Shown here: piece by piece, positions 51,050-63,382 of the stretch
Layout of the letters: each line of letters opens with the position of its first letter
Numbering within the stretch: the stretch's first letter is position 1
Source of the DNA: Marivirga harenae
GTDB taxonomy: Bacteria; Bacteroidota; Bacteroidia; Cytophagales; Cyclobacteriaceae
Reading direction: 5' to 3'
Assembly: GCF_030534335.1 (NCBI RefSeq)
Contig: NZ_CP130565.1
Coordinates: forward strand, 2,501,501-2,565,500
DNA: 64,000 nucleotides
Program-made: the position numbers and the translations under genes
Notes under the pieces: model-generated
Databases searched by the model: none
Told to the model about the DNA's origin: nothing
What the model saw: the letters and a program-made list of their open reading frames with translations, nothing else

Positions 51050-54000
51050 TTATTCTCCTACCATTACAAAAGCACCCCAATAGAATGGAGATTCATATTT
51101 TTCTTTTATTGTTTTTTGAGCCTCGTTAAAAGCGGTCAGTTTATCTTTTCCACTAATCCAATTTGCATAGAAAGCGGTCATCAGTTCTTGGGTTGCCTCA
51201 TCATCTACCGACCATAAGCTCATAATTATTGCATTAGCACCAGCCACTTGAAAAGCCCTTCTCAAACCATAAACGCCTTCTCCATTTTTTAATTCGCCAA
51301 GTCCTGTTTCGCATGCAGAAAGAACTACAAGTTCAGTATGGTTTAAATCCAAATTCATAGCTTCATAGGCGGTTAATATTCCATCTTGACTCACTTCTTC
51401 GTTTAAACCAGTAGCAATGAAAGAATTTGCACCAGCCATTATTAAGCCCGATTTTAAAAGAGGATTTTCGCTGTATTTATCTTCCTCATCAGTATTACTG
51501 GTTTCATTATCTTCCAGGAAGAAGCCATGAGTAGCAACATGTAGAACTCGTGGGTTTTTGACACGCTTCAATTGATTTTCGTCAGCCTGATTTTCCAAGT
51601 AGGTATTAGGTTCGGAATATTTACTATCTCTATAAATAGATTGAATTTTATTTACTTCATCTTTTGTGCCTGGCAAGGAGGTTACCAATGAATTTCCTCT
51701 TATGTATCTTTGCAAACTGCCTCTCAGTCCTCTGTTTAGACTTGCATTTTCTACAATATCGCTGGCGACATTTTCACCGCCTTCTGCAGATTCACGCATG
51801 CCTTTATTATAATTTGGAAAACCAAATAGAGCAGGGGCAGATGCCATATTTGAGTCAGGGGTTCTTTCTCTATATGCGATTAAATCTTTAGTATTGGTTA
51901 ATAACTGAATATTTTGCTCTTCTAAAACATGTTTTTCAGTATTGGTATTATACAATGCGTTTATACTTATTTGATTATAGATACCGTCAGGGGAAAAGTA
52001 AACTTTTTCATATTTTTGAGTTTGTTCTGCAATGGGCTTCCAATAAAAATCATAACTATATTTGTCTTTAACCTTATATCGGATGGCATTTCTGTAATTT
52101 TTGATGTATCTATTCTCCAGTTCTAATCCATTTTCAAACAGGATTAATTTTGGACTTTTGGAATTTTTATCAATAAGTAAGGCAGCATAATTGACCTTGT
52201 CATTAAAGAGTCCACTACTATCAGGTGTGAATTCCCTAAATCTGATCATTTCAATTGCTGCTTCATTATCCTTTAATTTCATCTGGACATCTTTCCAGTT
52301 GTAGCTTTTGGCTGCATATGCATCAGAGAAATCACTTGAAGCGCGACTCAGTTCCTTCTCTAGTTCATTTGAGCCCTCAATGAGTGAATCTAACTTTAAT
52401 TCTTGCTGTTGAACTTCCTCCTCCGACATTGAATACAATTGGGAAATAAGCTCCTTTGTAGCAATCCATTTTTGATATTTTTCTTTTAACTCTTGATTAT
52501 CGCTATTTAAGATGTTTTTTCTTGCTTTAGCTGTTGCATACATGATTAAGCCCTTAGTAGCTAATTGATAATCATACATATCTCCTAATAATTCGGGATC
52601 ATTTTTGTGATAGGCAATGGCAAATGAATTAAATTCTTCAAATGTTGACCTAAGCGTATTAGTATAAAAATTGGCTTTTTGTTGCTCGCTTAAAGCTGGA
52701 AAATAGGCCTCAATCTGAGCAAAATAGTTATTAAAAGTCTCTTTGAAGTACTCTTTTGCTTTTTTAGGATTGTTTTTATACCAAGATAGTTCAGCTAATT
52801 CTTTGCTTGTTTCGGCATATAAAGGGTGTTTTTCGCTAAGGTATTTCGAGCGTAATTTGTGTGCAGATTTGACATGCTGCTCCGCTTTATCAATATTATT
52901 AATTCTAAAATTTGCAACACCCCAGTTCAATTCATATTTAGAATATTCTGGATTACTTTTTTCTAATACTTGTTTTGAAGTGACGAAACTTTGATTCATT
53001 AATTCATAATATTCGTGGAGGGCTTTATTCTCTTTAAGGGCTAATGCTTTTTCTTTTTGCACTCGGATGTACAATTCACTATCTGTACCCAATATATCTT
53101 TTATAATGGTCAGAGCTTTAGAGAAATGTTCAATGGCTTTTTCTTTTTGGTGTGTTACAAGCAGATTTTGTGCATAATTACTTAGTTTACTAGCGTTTTC
53201 TAGAGATTTTTCGTCACTAATTATTTCCTCAAATATATTGATAGCTTCGTTATGGAGGCCGATTTTCCAATACAGTACCGCTAAGTTGTTTTTTATATTA
53301 TCCTCCAATATTTTATCGGCTGAAATTTTAGATAATGCTTCTAACGCCTTGTTATATAGCAATTCGGATTCCGAGTAATTGGAACGAGAATAATAGGGAA
53401 TAGCTAATGTTACTAAACCATCCACATATTCGATGCTTTCTTTTCCGAAATTGTCTTTTACGAACAGAAGATTTTCTTTTAAAATATCTTCAGATTTTGT
53501 GTAGTACCCTAAATCAAAATAAGATAAGCCCAACTCTTTATTTATAATTTGAAAATATCTATCCTTGGCAAAATCATTCTTTAGTAATTTTTCATAGATG
53601 TCAATTGCTTTGCGGTGCTCATCCAATAGCCCTTGTAATTGAGCGAGTTTGATTTTGCTTTCTACATAGGCAATGTTATCTGTTCCTAGGTTTTCTTCGT
53701 ACAATTCCCCCGCTTTCGAAATATTTGATTTTGCTAATTTTATTTGATTGTTTAGTTGTTGGTAGTATGATAAATTGTTGTAGATATCAGCAATTAATAC
53801 AGGATCTGCGTTCGGAAGTTGTTTTCTTATTTCTAATTCCATTTGCATTATTTCCAATGCTTTATTTAAGCTGTCATATACTAAATATGAATCTCCAAGA
53901 AAGTATAGTAATTCAGCGGAGATGGAATCTGAATATTGATTTTTATGCTGGAGAATTTTATTTTCATTGTTTATAATTAATTGGTAATCCTCCTCATTAA

Positions 54001-54106
54001 AAGCGGTCTCCAACTTACTGTTGAGATCGGAATGATTATTTTGGGCACTTAATGTGGTTAAAAAACAAAATAAAAGAGTTAAAAGTAGAAATGAACGTTT
54101 TTTCAT
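51050..54106 (-). CDS. Secreted TPR-CHAT domain protein (1018 aa)
   Basis: A signal peptide (KRSFLLLTLLFCFLTTLSAQ) is followed by about eight or more TPR-type helical repeats (residues about 30-450), a helical linker (about 460-600), and a C-terminal CHAT domain. The caspase-like dyad is visible: His in LHVATHGFFLED and Cys in VVLSACETGLGEL, and the protein ends in SPFYWGAFVMVG, the family's C-terminal motif. CHAT proteins are caspase-HetF-type proteases. Export to the periplasm or outer face is unusual for such a domain. It is divergent from a very large T9SS cargo gene with a 163-bp gap. The substrate is unknown. Confidence 0.88.
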   Translation of the reverse strand: MKKRSFLLLTLLFCFLTTLSAQNNHSDLNSKLETAFNEEDYQLIINNENKILQHKNQYSDSISAELLYFLGDSYLVYDSLNKALEIMQMELEIRKQLPNADPVLIADIYNNLSYYQQLNNQIKLAKSNISKAGELYEENLGTDNIAYVESKIKLAQLQGLLDEHRKAIDIYEKLLKNDFAKDRYFQIINKELGLSYFDLGYYTKSEDILKENLLFVKDNFGKESIEYVDGLVTLAIPYYSRSNYSESELLYNKALEALSKISADKILEDNIKNNLAVLYWKIGLHNEAINIFEEIISDEKSLENASKLSNYAQNLLVTHQKEKAIEHFSKALTIIKDILGTDSELYIRVQKEKALALKENKALHEYYELMNQSFVTSKQVLEKSNPEYSKYELNWGVANFRINNIDKAEQHVKSAHKLRSKYLSEKHPLYAETSKELAELSWYKNNPKKAKEYFKETFNNYFAQIEAYFPALSEQQKANFYTNTLRSTFEEFNSFAIAYHKNDPELLGDMYDYQLATKGLIMYATAKARKNILNSDNQELKEKYQKWIATKELISQLYSMSEEEVQQQELKLDSLIEGSNELEKELSRASSDFSDAYAAKSYNWKDVQMKLKDNEAAIEMIRFREFTPDSSGLFNDKVNYAALLIDKNSKSPKLILFENGLELENRYIKNYRNAIRYKVKDKYSYDFYWKPIAEQTQKYEKVYFSPDGIYNQISINALYNTNTEKHVLEEQNIQLLTNTKDLIAYRERTPDSNMASAPALFGFPNYNKGMRESAEGGENVASDIVENASLNRGLRGSLQRYIRGNSLVTSLPGTKDEVNKIQSIYRDSKYSEPNTYLENQADENQLKRVKNPRVLHVATHGFFLEDNETSNTDEEDKYSENPLLKSGLIMAGANSFIATGLNEEVSQDGILTAYEAMNLDLNHTELVVLSACETGLGELKNGEGVYGLRRAFQVAGANAIIMSLWSVDDEATQELMTAFYANWISGKDKLTAFNEAQKTIKEKYESPFYWGAFVMVGE

Positions 54107-54269
54107 GATTTGATGAAAGATTTTGTTGATATAAAGATAACGTAAATAAATAGCAATAAAAAAATAATAATTAGGATTTATACAATATTATTTTTTAATT
54201 TGTAAAGATGTAAGGTCCTTTGTAAGGACAATATGATATGTATTTAAATTTATGATATAGCTAGTCAAT

Positions 54270-57200
54270 ATGAAGAATTTTTTGTCAATTTTCATCCTAT
54301 TAGCACTGAGTCAATTTGATGTGTGGGGTCAATGCGGAGTAGGTGAAACTGAAGTGATTATTGAAGTAGATGGAACCGCTGGGCAATATAATGAAGAAAT
54401 CTATTGGAGGCTTTACCGTCAAAATAGTAATACTATTGTTGCTGAGACCTCTGCAGGATATTTAGGGACAGGGGCATCAGAAAGTGATACTATTTGTCTT
54501 CAAGATGGAATAGCCTATCGTTTTGAGGCTTATGATACTTTTGGTGATGGTTGGAATGATGCTGCCTATAGTATTTTATATATTGATGGTTTCGTTTTAA
54601 ATAATGGAATTCCCGATAATGGAACTGAATCAAGTGGTAGTGATGATTTGGAAGATACATTTTCTTTCGAAGTAGGAAGCAGGCCTGGGGATGATTGTAG
54701 TTTGCCTAAAACTATATCTGTTGATGACTCTATTAGAGTAAGTACGGAGCAGTATGCCAATAATTACGAATTAGACCCTTTATTTGATTCTGGTAATGAA
54801 GCAATTTTCACTTTTAGACCGCTAATTACCGAAGAGTACGCTATTACTTTTTCTGAAATTGCATCTTTAGACCGTGGTTCACTACAATTATTTGATAATT
54901 GCTATGATAATACCCCAACTCGCTTAGCCTTCGATACCACTGGAGTTTCGAATAACTTATTGGAGATTTACGAAACACTCAATGCTGGAAACACTTACTA
55001 TATCGTCATCTCAAATAATGGTACTGATACAGGGATAGACTTTATTGATGGAGATTTAAATATTTCTTACTCAGGATCTCCCATTAATGTCACTTGTGCT
55101 AATGCATATAGCTTAGTTATTGATGGAGATTCCATTTACAGTAGAACACAAAGCAACAGTCCTGCACAAAATCCTGTTGTCAATGTTCTTACCAATTACG
55201 GTGAAAGCATTAATTCCTATGGAGATAGTCTTTTTTATGAATTCTCCTTAGCCGTTCAAGAAGATGTTATTGTTGAAGTGGGAGACTATGATCCATATAA
55301 TCCTCTTTTTGTTGAACTGGAAAGAAGAGGGGATTGCGTAGGAGAAGCAGAATCTACTTTTACAAGGGTAGCACTTGAGGATGTTGAGAAAAAATTTACT
55401 TTTTCTAATTTGCAAAGTGGGGATTATCGCTTAAAAGTTTTCCCACCAGCATTTATTGAGGACGAATTTTTTGTCCGTATAAAATCAGGTGCAAGTATAA
55501 CTGCCGCTTCAAACCAGGAATGTTCCAATGCAATAAATTTGAATGTATTTGGATACGAAGAAAGCACTGGGTCTTCTTCTATAACACCAATTTCTTATTT
55601 CAATAGTACTAATTCCGGAATTGGATCACCTTGTGGTCAGGATTCAATTTACAGTGTAGGAACCGGAGATTTATGGGTTAAAGCTCAAGTACCTAACTCT
55701 GGAGATCTCGTTATACAGACTTTTGGGGAATTATATGATGTTTTATCTTCTCCTGATCAAGCACTAGAGTCACGGTTCTCTGTGTACACTGGTTCATGCG
55801 GGAGCTTTAATGAATTTTACTGTAGTAGTAACTTTGAAGCACATCAACAAGATACTATTAAAGGATTACCAATAGGAGAGGAGGTTTTTATTCGACTGTG
55901 GGATCGAAATGGTGATAATTCTGGCTTAATGAATATTCGTTTGATAGAACCTGAGCCTTTACCAGTTCCTGAAACCTCAATACAACACTTTCCCGATTCA
56001 CTGCATGTTTCTTTTACAAATTTAGCTGGTGATGATGAATTTTTTTATGAAGTATTAATTTCAGAAGATAGTTTTAATACCTTTTTACCTGGGTTTAATC
56101 CTGCCAACATAAGTTCTTATACTGGTGACTTTGGTGTTCAGGGGTTACAGCCAGCCACCACTTATTATTTCCAGATTTTCAGTAAAAATGGAGCTCTGTC
56201 CAATAGCGATACCACTGTTTTTGAGGTTGAGACGGCCCATATTTCATTAATACTATTGCAAATGGTAATTGGTCTGATCCTGCAATCTGGTCTAGCGGAA
56301 CCGTCCCGCCTTTAGATTCTGCCGTCAATATTTACCATCGAGTTTCAATTAATGAATCAGAGGATTTTGAGATCAATGAAGTCAATATTGTTGGTGGAAT
56401 TGAAGTAGAACCTAATGTTGGAATCTGGATAACAAACGGTGGACTTAATATCAGGAATAATGTGCAAGTAGGGCACTTATCAGGGATTCAAACCGACTCT
56501 GTAGGTATTTTTATGCAAAGTGATTTGACAAAATCAGCCACTTTAGATGTAGGAGATAATCTGGTGTTTGAGCAAGATGATAATGCAAACGGGGAGCAAA
56601 TTCTCTTTCATGCTATTAATAATGGTGATTCTCTTAGAATTACAGTGGGTGAGGAGTTCTCATTCCGACATTCTGCTAGTGACAGCACACAACTTTATGA
56701 TATACCTAACATTGATTTTCAGTCTGTTGATTTTACAGTAGGAGGAAACTTGTTTTTATTCAATGATAATTTTAATAGTCCTCAACCTTTCAATGCTGTA
56801 TTTAACAATTCTAGAGTTATCGCGGATGTTTTTGAATTAAATGCTCTAGAAAATACAGACGGTCAATTTCAAGTGAATTTTGCAGGGTATACTGATGTGG
56901 ATATAAAATTTTATTTCAAAAGGTCAGGTAATGGTGGTAAAATTAAATTTTCCGATCAGTCAACACTTAGATATGATGGCTCAGGTTATCAGGAAATAAC
57001 TGGTTTTGGTGAATTACAAGATTCCATAATCTATAATAATGTAGTAGTGGATATTGCTGAGGATCCAAGTTCTGACAGGCAAATACCAGAATTGGTACTT
57101 TTGAAGTCTTACGGAGAATTAGTTTCTAAAGTGATGATCGAAGGTCAATTAACATTGAATCAGGGAATATTGGTTGCAGACTACGATATCTTCAGTGCTG

Positions 57201-60200
57201 GATTTGAGGAAGTGGTTTTTGGTCAGGATGCAGCGGTTGTTGGAGCAAAAGGAGTCTCTTACATCAATGGTGTAGTTAGTAAAATAGGGAATACCCCTTT
57301 TATTTTTCCCGTGGGGCATGATGATGGTCCTCGTCAAATTAGTGTTTTAGATAATAATGAATTTCAAAAGTCTGATTTGATCCGGGTTAATCCTTTAGAT
57401 AATTTTTGTGGATTAACGGATTCACTACTTATCAAGTCCGCATTGATTAGAGATCGTACTAAAGAGTATTGGGAGGTAACTGCATTGTTATCAGATAATA
57501 ATGTAGCTGCTACTTTTGAACCAATTGTTTCCGATAAGGTGGCAGAGGGTATCACCGATTTCACAAGTTTGGAATTGATTGATTTTTTTGACGGATCATC
57601 TTTAGGGAATGGATTTAACACTGACACATCTTTCCAGTCCGCCATGGAGTACGATTTTTCAGTTGCTGATACCGCACGATTAGGCTTGTCCTCTAATTTG
57701 GAAAGTGAGAACCCTTTTTATTATCAAAGAAAAATCTTAAGTCTAACTGAATCTTTTGCATCAGCGGGAGAAAATATCACATTGAATTTGTCGGGGCCAT
57801 TCGCTTCCCCAGCAGACCAAGTAGTTATCGGTGGAAAAATTGCAAATGTAGTGAGCAATACTGATAATTCTTTAACGGTCAGAGTTCCTGATGGCGCTAG
57901 ATCTGGAAATATAGAAGTTGTATATAATGGTGATCAAATATTATATGGATCTGATCAATTTACTGTTAGTTATGATAATACTATTGGGTTAGAAGCCAGC
58001 AATTATGAAAATAAAACCATACTGGACAGCATTAATGGGACGGTATTATTGGGTCAGAGTAAAATGGAGCTAGGACAAATTAACAATGACAGCGATTTTG
58101 ATGCTATGATTGTTAGCTCCAATTATGAGGCCGTGACTGTAATTAGTAGTTTATCAGGAGCAACGACTTCGCATGAATTCTTTCTTAATTCAGAAGGGTT
58201 GACTTTAAAGCCCACTGACTTTAAGCTTCAAATTTCAAATATTGGTGGAACCTTAGGTGTAGATGCTCTTTTTGATGTAGAATATAATGGTGTAGAGGGG
58301 ATTATATATTTTAAGAATGATGGGAACGGTAATTTTACTCCTGTTGGCGATGGTAATTTCGATGATCAGAGCATTTATAATGATTATTTGCTTGTCGATT
58401 CTGATTTTGACGGGATTACTGATGCACTATTTAGTGTTTTTGATTTAAGTTCTTCGTCAAGCATACTCAGTGGTGAGGGTGGAGGATTCTCAGATTGTAG
58501 TCCATATGCAAAAACGATCTTACCCTTTATTGAACCAAATAACAGAGAATTTAACCAGATTTTAAAAGGTAATTATCTCGAAAATGGAAATGCAGATATT
58601 AGTTATTTAAACGCCAATGAGAGTTTAATTGGACTTATTGACCTTTTCAATCATGATACTACCATTTATACTAGTAATCCAAGATCATCGGACCAGATTT
58701 TTGAAATCAAGAATATATCATTATTGAATAACGGATTTGATCAAATAGTGGCTTCAAATCAAAATACTGACGAAATAGAAATATTCACGTTTAACAACGG
58801 TACAGAAACATTTGATATTACCACAATTCCATTAGAATTTACACCTGCTAAATTGGTGGTTGAAGATTTAAATGGTGATGGTTTCCAAGATTTAATTGTT
58901 TCTGATCAAAATTCTCCGTCCTTAAACTTTTTATTAAATGATGGTGCTGGTCAATTAACTGTAGAGCTAACTGTTTCTTACGATGGTGGAATTATTGCAG
59001 ATTTTGATATATTGGACCTAAATAATGATGGTTTTAAGGATTTCTTGATTCTACAAGAAGGGGGTGAGCTTTCTATTTCCTATTTTGAAGTGCCAGCAGT
59101 TGCAGGGCCTCCGATTATTTCTGCTACCAACATTACGAACTCTGGATTCAATTTGGAATGGGATTCAGTTGCGAATGCTAGCGAATATGAGATATTCATT
59201 TCGATGGAAAATGATACTGTTCCTTTGCATTCATCAGATAGCACTTTTCTAATATCAGATACGTCTTTAACTTTTTCTGCACCAGAGCCTTTTCAAACTT
59301 ATTATGTGTTCGGGCGGTCAATTAATTTAGCTGGAGATTCTTCATTCTACAGTAATTCTGTGGAAGTGCAGTTACTTCCGATTGAAATCCCGACTCCCGT
59401 TTCCTCAAACCCAACATCAAATCTATTTGATTTAACTTGGCCAATTGTACCAGGTGCAGATGAATATCAAGTGTATATCGGAATAAATAATGATACAAGT
59501 TCGATAGCTCAAAATGATTCTTTATTTGTGGTGCCTTCGGATAGCATTACTTTTCATGCTCCCGAATACTCAGAACTTTATTATTTTTACGTTCGTGCCA
59601 TTTCGAATACGGGTGATACAAGTGCCTTCAGTATTCAGGATAGCATAAAGTTACCAGTTTCAACATATTTAGAGCAGGATTCTTTGGCAATGCTGGCATT
59701 TTATGAAAGTACTAATGGTGAAAATTGGAACAATGCACAAAACTGGACTACTGGAAAGCTCAACACTTGGGAAGGTTTGAGTATGATTCAAGATTCCCTT
59801 TTCTCAATTAATCTTCCTGGAAATCAAATGGAAGGTGTGTTACCCAATGAGTTAGGCAATTTGAATTTTGTGAATGAAATCAATCTTTCACAAAACAATA
59901 TAACAGATATCACCGCTTTGGAAGCATTAGTTGGGTCTTTGAATAATTTGGATGTCAGTGGAAATGAACTAAGTTTTGATCAACTAGAAACTTTTGTCAC
60001 CGTCCCAAATTTTGCATATGAAAATCAGAATTTCGCGTATAATCTTCCACCAGAATTTTTTGATTTCCTTGGAGCAAATATGTCAATTGAAATTGAAGCA
60101 CCTGCTTCCTCCAACACTTTTCAGTGGTATAAAGATTCTGTTCAGATTGCAGGGGAAACGAATTCTACTTTGGTTTTAAATGATGTACAGAGGTTAGATG

Positions 60201-61891
60201 AAGGGATCTATTATGTTGAGGTAAATAACGATTTATTGGGTGAATTAAGCTTGTCTTCCGCACCCACAGAGTTAAAAGTTTCCACATTGGAGCGTGATGT
60301 AGAAGCTCTACGGGTCTTTTATGATTCTACTAATGGTGAGGGCTGGACTTCCATTGATTGGGATACTGCTGCTGCGGATCCAACTACTTGGTCAGACAAT
60401 GGTCAGGATATTATTGTTGAGGATAATAGAGTAGTGGAAATTAATTTACCGGAGAATAATTTAACAGGCTCTGTTCCTGATGCGATAAATGATATTTTAG
60501 GTTTACGTACTTTGAATATATCAGGTAATGCTCTTGAAAGCTTAGCAGATTTAACAAGTCTTCCCAATTTGGAGTTAATAGATGTGACTAATAATTCACT
60601 TGATTACTCGGATCTAGAACCGAATATTACAATTGATGGTATTTCGTTTGCTAATCAAGCCAAATTTGGAAATGAAGCAGACCAAAAGCTACCGCAAGGA
60701 GCAGAGCTTTCCATAAGTTACTCAGTAGGAGGGACAAACAATACTTACCAATGGTTTAGAAATGGTGTAGAAATTAATATATCTGATTCTAGTTCCATTT
60801 CAATCGATTCCCTGACATATAGCGCGATGGGTGAATATGTTTTGGAAGTCCGGAATGACTTGATTAATTCCATTGATCCCGAATTCAAATTAATTTCAAA
60901 CCCTGTACAGGTAATTGCAACAGCTAATATTAGTGGTCAGATTTCAGATGCTAATAAATTTCCGACTGAAGCGGGTCAAGTCTACTTATTTGAATATCAA
61001 GAAGGGGCTGAATATGACAGTGTAAGATTGGGTAATGGCGATTTCTTTGTGAATGCGGATGTTGGAGGAGTTTTTGAAATGCAAGATGTGGAACTAGGTG
61101 ATTATGTTTTATATGTGGACAATGATGATCAGGAATACCCAGATTTATTAAATACGTATTTCACAAATACTATCGATTGGGAATTTGCCAACATTATTTA
61201 TCATAGAAGCAATATTGAGGGATTGGAAGTTACTATGGAAGGAGAACCTGAACCTCTTAACGGAACGTCAAATTTTAGCGGGTTTTTAGAAGAGGAGTTT
61301 GAAGAAGGAGAACGGAAATTGCCAAGAAGAAGGGTAAGTGGAGTTGGTGTCAGTGTTAGAGTGGTAACGGGTTCAAGTAGAGATTTGTCATTTAGAAGCA
61401 TACTAGAAAATGGACAGCTCGTGGCTTATCTTGAAACGGATGAAAATGGAGAGTTTGTAATTCCGAATCTTCCTGCAGGAAGGTATTCAGTTAAATTTGA
61501 TATTCCAGGGGTTCCTATGAACGAGGAATCTGATATAATCTTTGATTTGACAGGGGAAAACAAGGAATCCTTAGAGATTTCCGCTATTTCTGATAATGGT
61601 AAAATTACAGTTAGTAGAGTAAGTTATACCGCAAATCAATCATCTTTTGAAAAAAGTGTAGTTATCTATCCAAATCCTTCAAATGGTATTTTTAGAATAA
61701 AGGGTGTTGAAGAAATTTCAACGATTAAAATTATAGGTCCAGATGGAAGACTAATTGAAGAAATATCTGATTTTGGTCATTTATATAATGAATTAGAAAT
61801 TGATTTAAGCAACTACCCAGATGGGATGTATTTTATGCAGATTGAGTGGGGAGATGGTTTAAGGAGTATGAATAAAATGATAAAAGAGTAG
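54270..61891 (+). pseudogene. Giant multidomain T9SS cargo protein, split by one 1-nt frameshift
   Basis: As sequenced, two open frames: 54270-56315 (signal peptide, a DTFGDGWN domain, three pre-peptidase-C-like domains, one fibronectin III) and 56462-61891 (IPT/TIG-like domain, VCBS/FG-GAP-type VEDLNGDGFQDLIVSD repeats, two fibronectin III, two leucine-rich blocks each followed by an Ig-like domain with QWYKDSVQI or QWFRNGVEI, an SdrD-B-like region and a T9SS type A tail with VIYPNPSNGIFRI). One added base at about 56234-56238 rejoins them and exposes GNWSDPAIW, a common motif of this class. The joined length, about 2540 aa, is exact to the codon. No enzyme domain; it is probably a surface adhesin or structural protein. 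Confidence 0.82.
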
Positions 61892-61919
61892 CGATTATAT
61901 AAATTTTCGTTCTTAAATA

Positions 61920-61950
61920 GGTTTGCTGATCAAAGCAAACCTTTTTTTTT
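61920..61950 (+). terminator. Rho-independent terminator after the giant T9SS gene
   Basis: GGTTTGCT (61920-61927) and AGCAAACC (61934-61941) form an 8-bp stem with a 6-nt loop, followed by nine or ten T. It ends the preceding transcript. Confidence 0.85.
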
Positions 61951-62014
61951 GTATTCATATCCAATATTTCAACAGTTACGTAAGTTATACTAATGTCTAA
62001 TCTGATATGATCAT

Positions 62015-63304
62015 ATGCGTTTAATTTTTATTCTATTTATAGCTACTCTAAGTTTCCAATTAACAGCTCAAAACGAAAAAATTCATACTTCTTTTGCTTT
62101 GGACTTGGGGAATAGTCAGCGCTTAAGACAAACTAGTAACTTTAAATTTACTTCAATAGCATTGAAGTCAACTCAAGCCATTGACTTCAGGACCATTGGT
62201 TTTGTCAATAATTCTGATACTATTTTATTCAATAATAGTCTTCATTCTGATGAAAGAACAAATTATTTTTATTCAAGTCTAATTCATTTTGATCGAGAAG
62301 TAGGTGAAATAGCTATATATTCACAAAGAGTGTTAAACGACCTTGAAGTGGTCCTCATCAATGGCAGCGGAGAATATGCTGACTTTTCACAAAGAAAATC
62401 AATTTCAATTCAAAATAATGATTGTGAATTGAATGGCGTTATTCAGCAATCGGAATGGCGAGCTGGACTACCTGAGCCCGCTTATAACAGAAGTTTTACA
62501 AGCACTGAAAATATGATTGTCCACCATTCTGCTGGGTCTAATAATATTACAGATTATACCCAAGCCGTCAGAGATATCTATATATTTCATACCGAAGAAA
62601 ATGGCTGGTCGGATATTGGATATAATTATTTAGTAGCTCCTGATGGCGTAATTTATGCAGGAAGGGATCCTGTTAATGGCGAGCAAGATAAAGTAATTGG
62701 AGCTCATTTCTGTGGATCCAATTCGAATACGATGGGTATTTGCCTTTTAGGAAACTATGAAATCACTGAACCTAAGTCCCAAATGTTAGAAAGCTTATTA
62801 ACCATTTTGAGTTGGAAAGCCTTTAAAGATGATTTAGAACCCTTGGGAAATACTGCCCATCCTTTAAATGCAAATCTTGGGGTAATTGCAGGTCATCAGG
62901 ATGGATGCAATACTTTGTGTCCAGGTGAAAACGTATATAAGAGATTAGGAGAGATTCGTAAGGGTGTGGATGAACAATTGATGATTTGCTCCGGTGGAAG
63001 TGAAGAAGAGGAGGAACCAGTAGTTGTTATTGAAATTGATTCTATTCCAAGTCAGAAAATCCATCCAAACCCAATAAGAAATGATTTCACCTTTAGTTTA
63101 GATTTATCCGAAAAGCGTAAGGACGAGCTTCAGTACATTCGCATATTTAGTCAAGAAGGAAAATCATTGCAATGGGAAAATCTATATTTCAGTGAGAATA
63201 GTTTAGAAGTGAAACTTCCCAGCACTTTGAAACCGGGAATATATTTCTTGCAAACTAGCTATAAAAATGGTGAAGAAAATTCAGAGCGATTCTTAATCCA
63301 ATAG
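62015..63304 (+). CDS. N-acetylmuramoyl-L-alanine amidase/PGRP-like with T9SS tail (429 aa)
   Basis: A signal peptide (MRLIFILFIATLSFQLTAQ), a beta domain (about 20-145), a PGRP/amidase_2 domain and a C-terminal sorting domain. The amidase domain has zinc-type histidines in MIVHHSAG and GHQDGCNTLCPG (with a disulfide-like Cys pair), plus GYNYLVAPDGVIYAGRD. The last 80 residues (IHPNPIRNDFTFSL to PGIYFLQTSYKNG) match T9SS type A signals, so it should be exported to the surface or outside. It would cleave peptidoglycan amide bonds. Its own terminator-separated promoter is likely. Confidence 0.88.
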   Translation: MRLIFILFIATLSFQLTAQNEKIHTSFALDLGNSQRLRQTSNFKFTSIALKSTQAIDFRTIGFVNNSDTILFNNSLHSDERTNYFYSSLIHFDREVGEIAIYSQRVLNDLEVVLINGSGEYADFSQRKSISIQNNDCELNGVIQQSEWRAGLPEPAYNRSFTSTENMIVHHSAGSNNITDYTQAVRDIYIFHTEENGWSDIGYNYLVAPDGVIYAGRDPVNGEQDKVIGAHFCGSNSNTMGICLLGNYEITEPKSQMLESLLTILSWKAFKDDLEPLGNTAHPLNANLGVIAGHQDGCNTLCPGENVYKRLGEIRKGVDEQLMICSGGSEEEEEPVVVIEIDSIPSQKIHPNPIRNDFTFSLDLSEKRKDELQYIRIFSQEGKSLQWENLYFSENSLEVKLPSTLKPGIYFLQTSYKNGEENSERFLIQ

Positions 63305-63382
63305 AGTTCGATTCATGTTTTCAATATATTTTGATTTAGATTGCCTTTCAACCATATTTGCATCTAATTAACCAAAAGGCTT

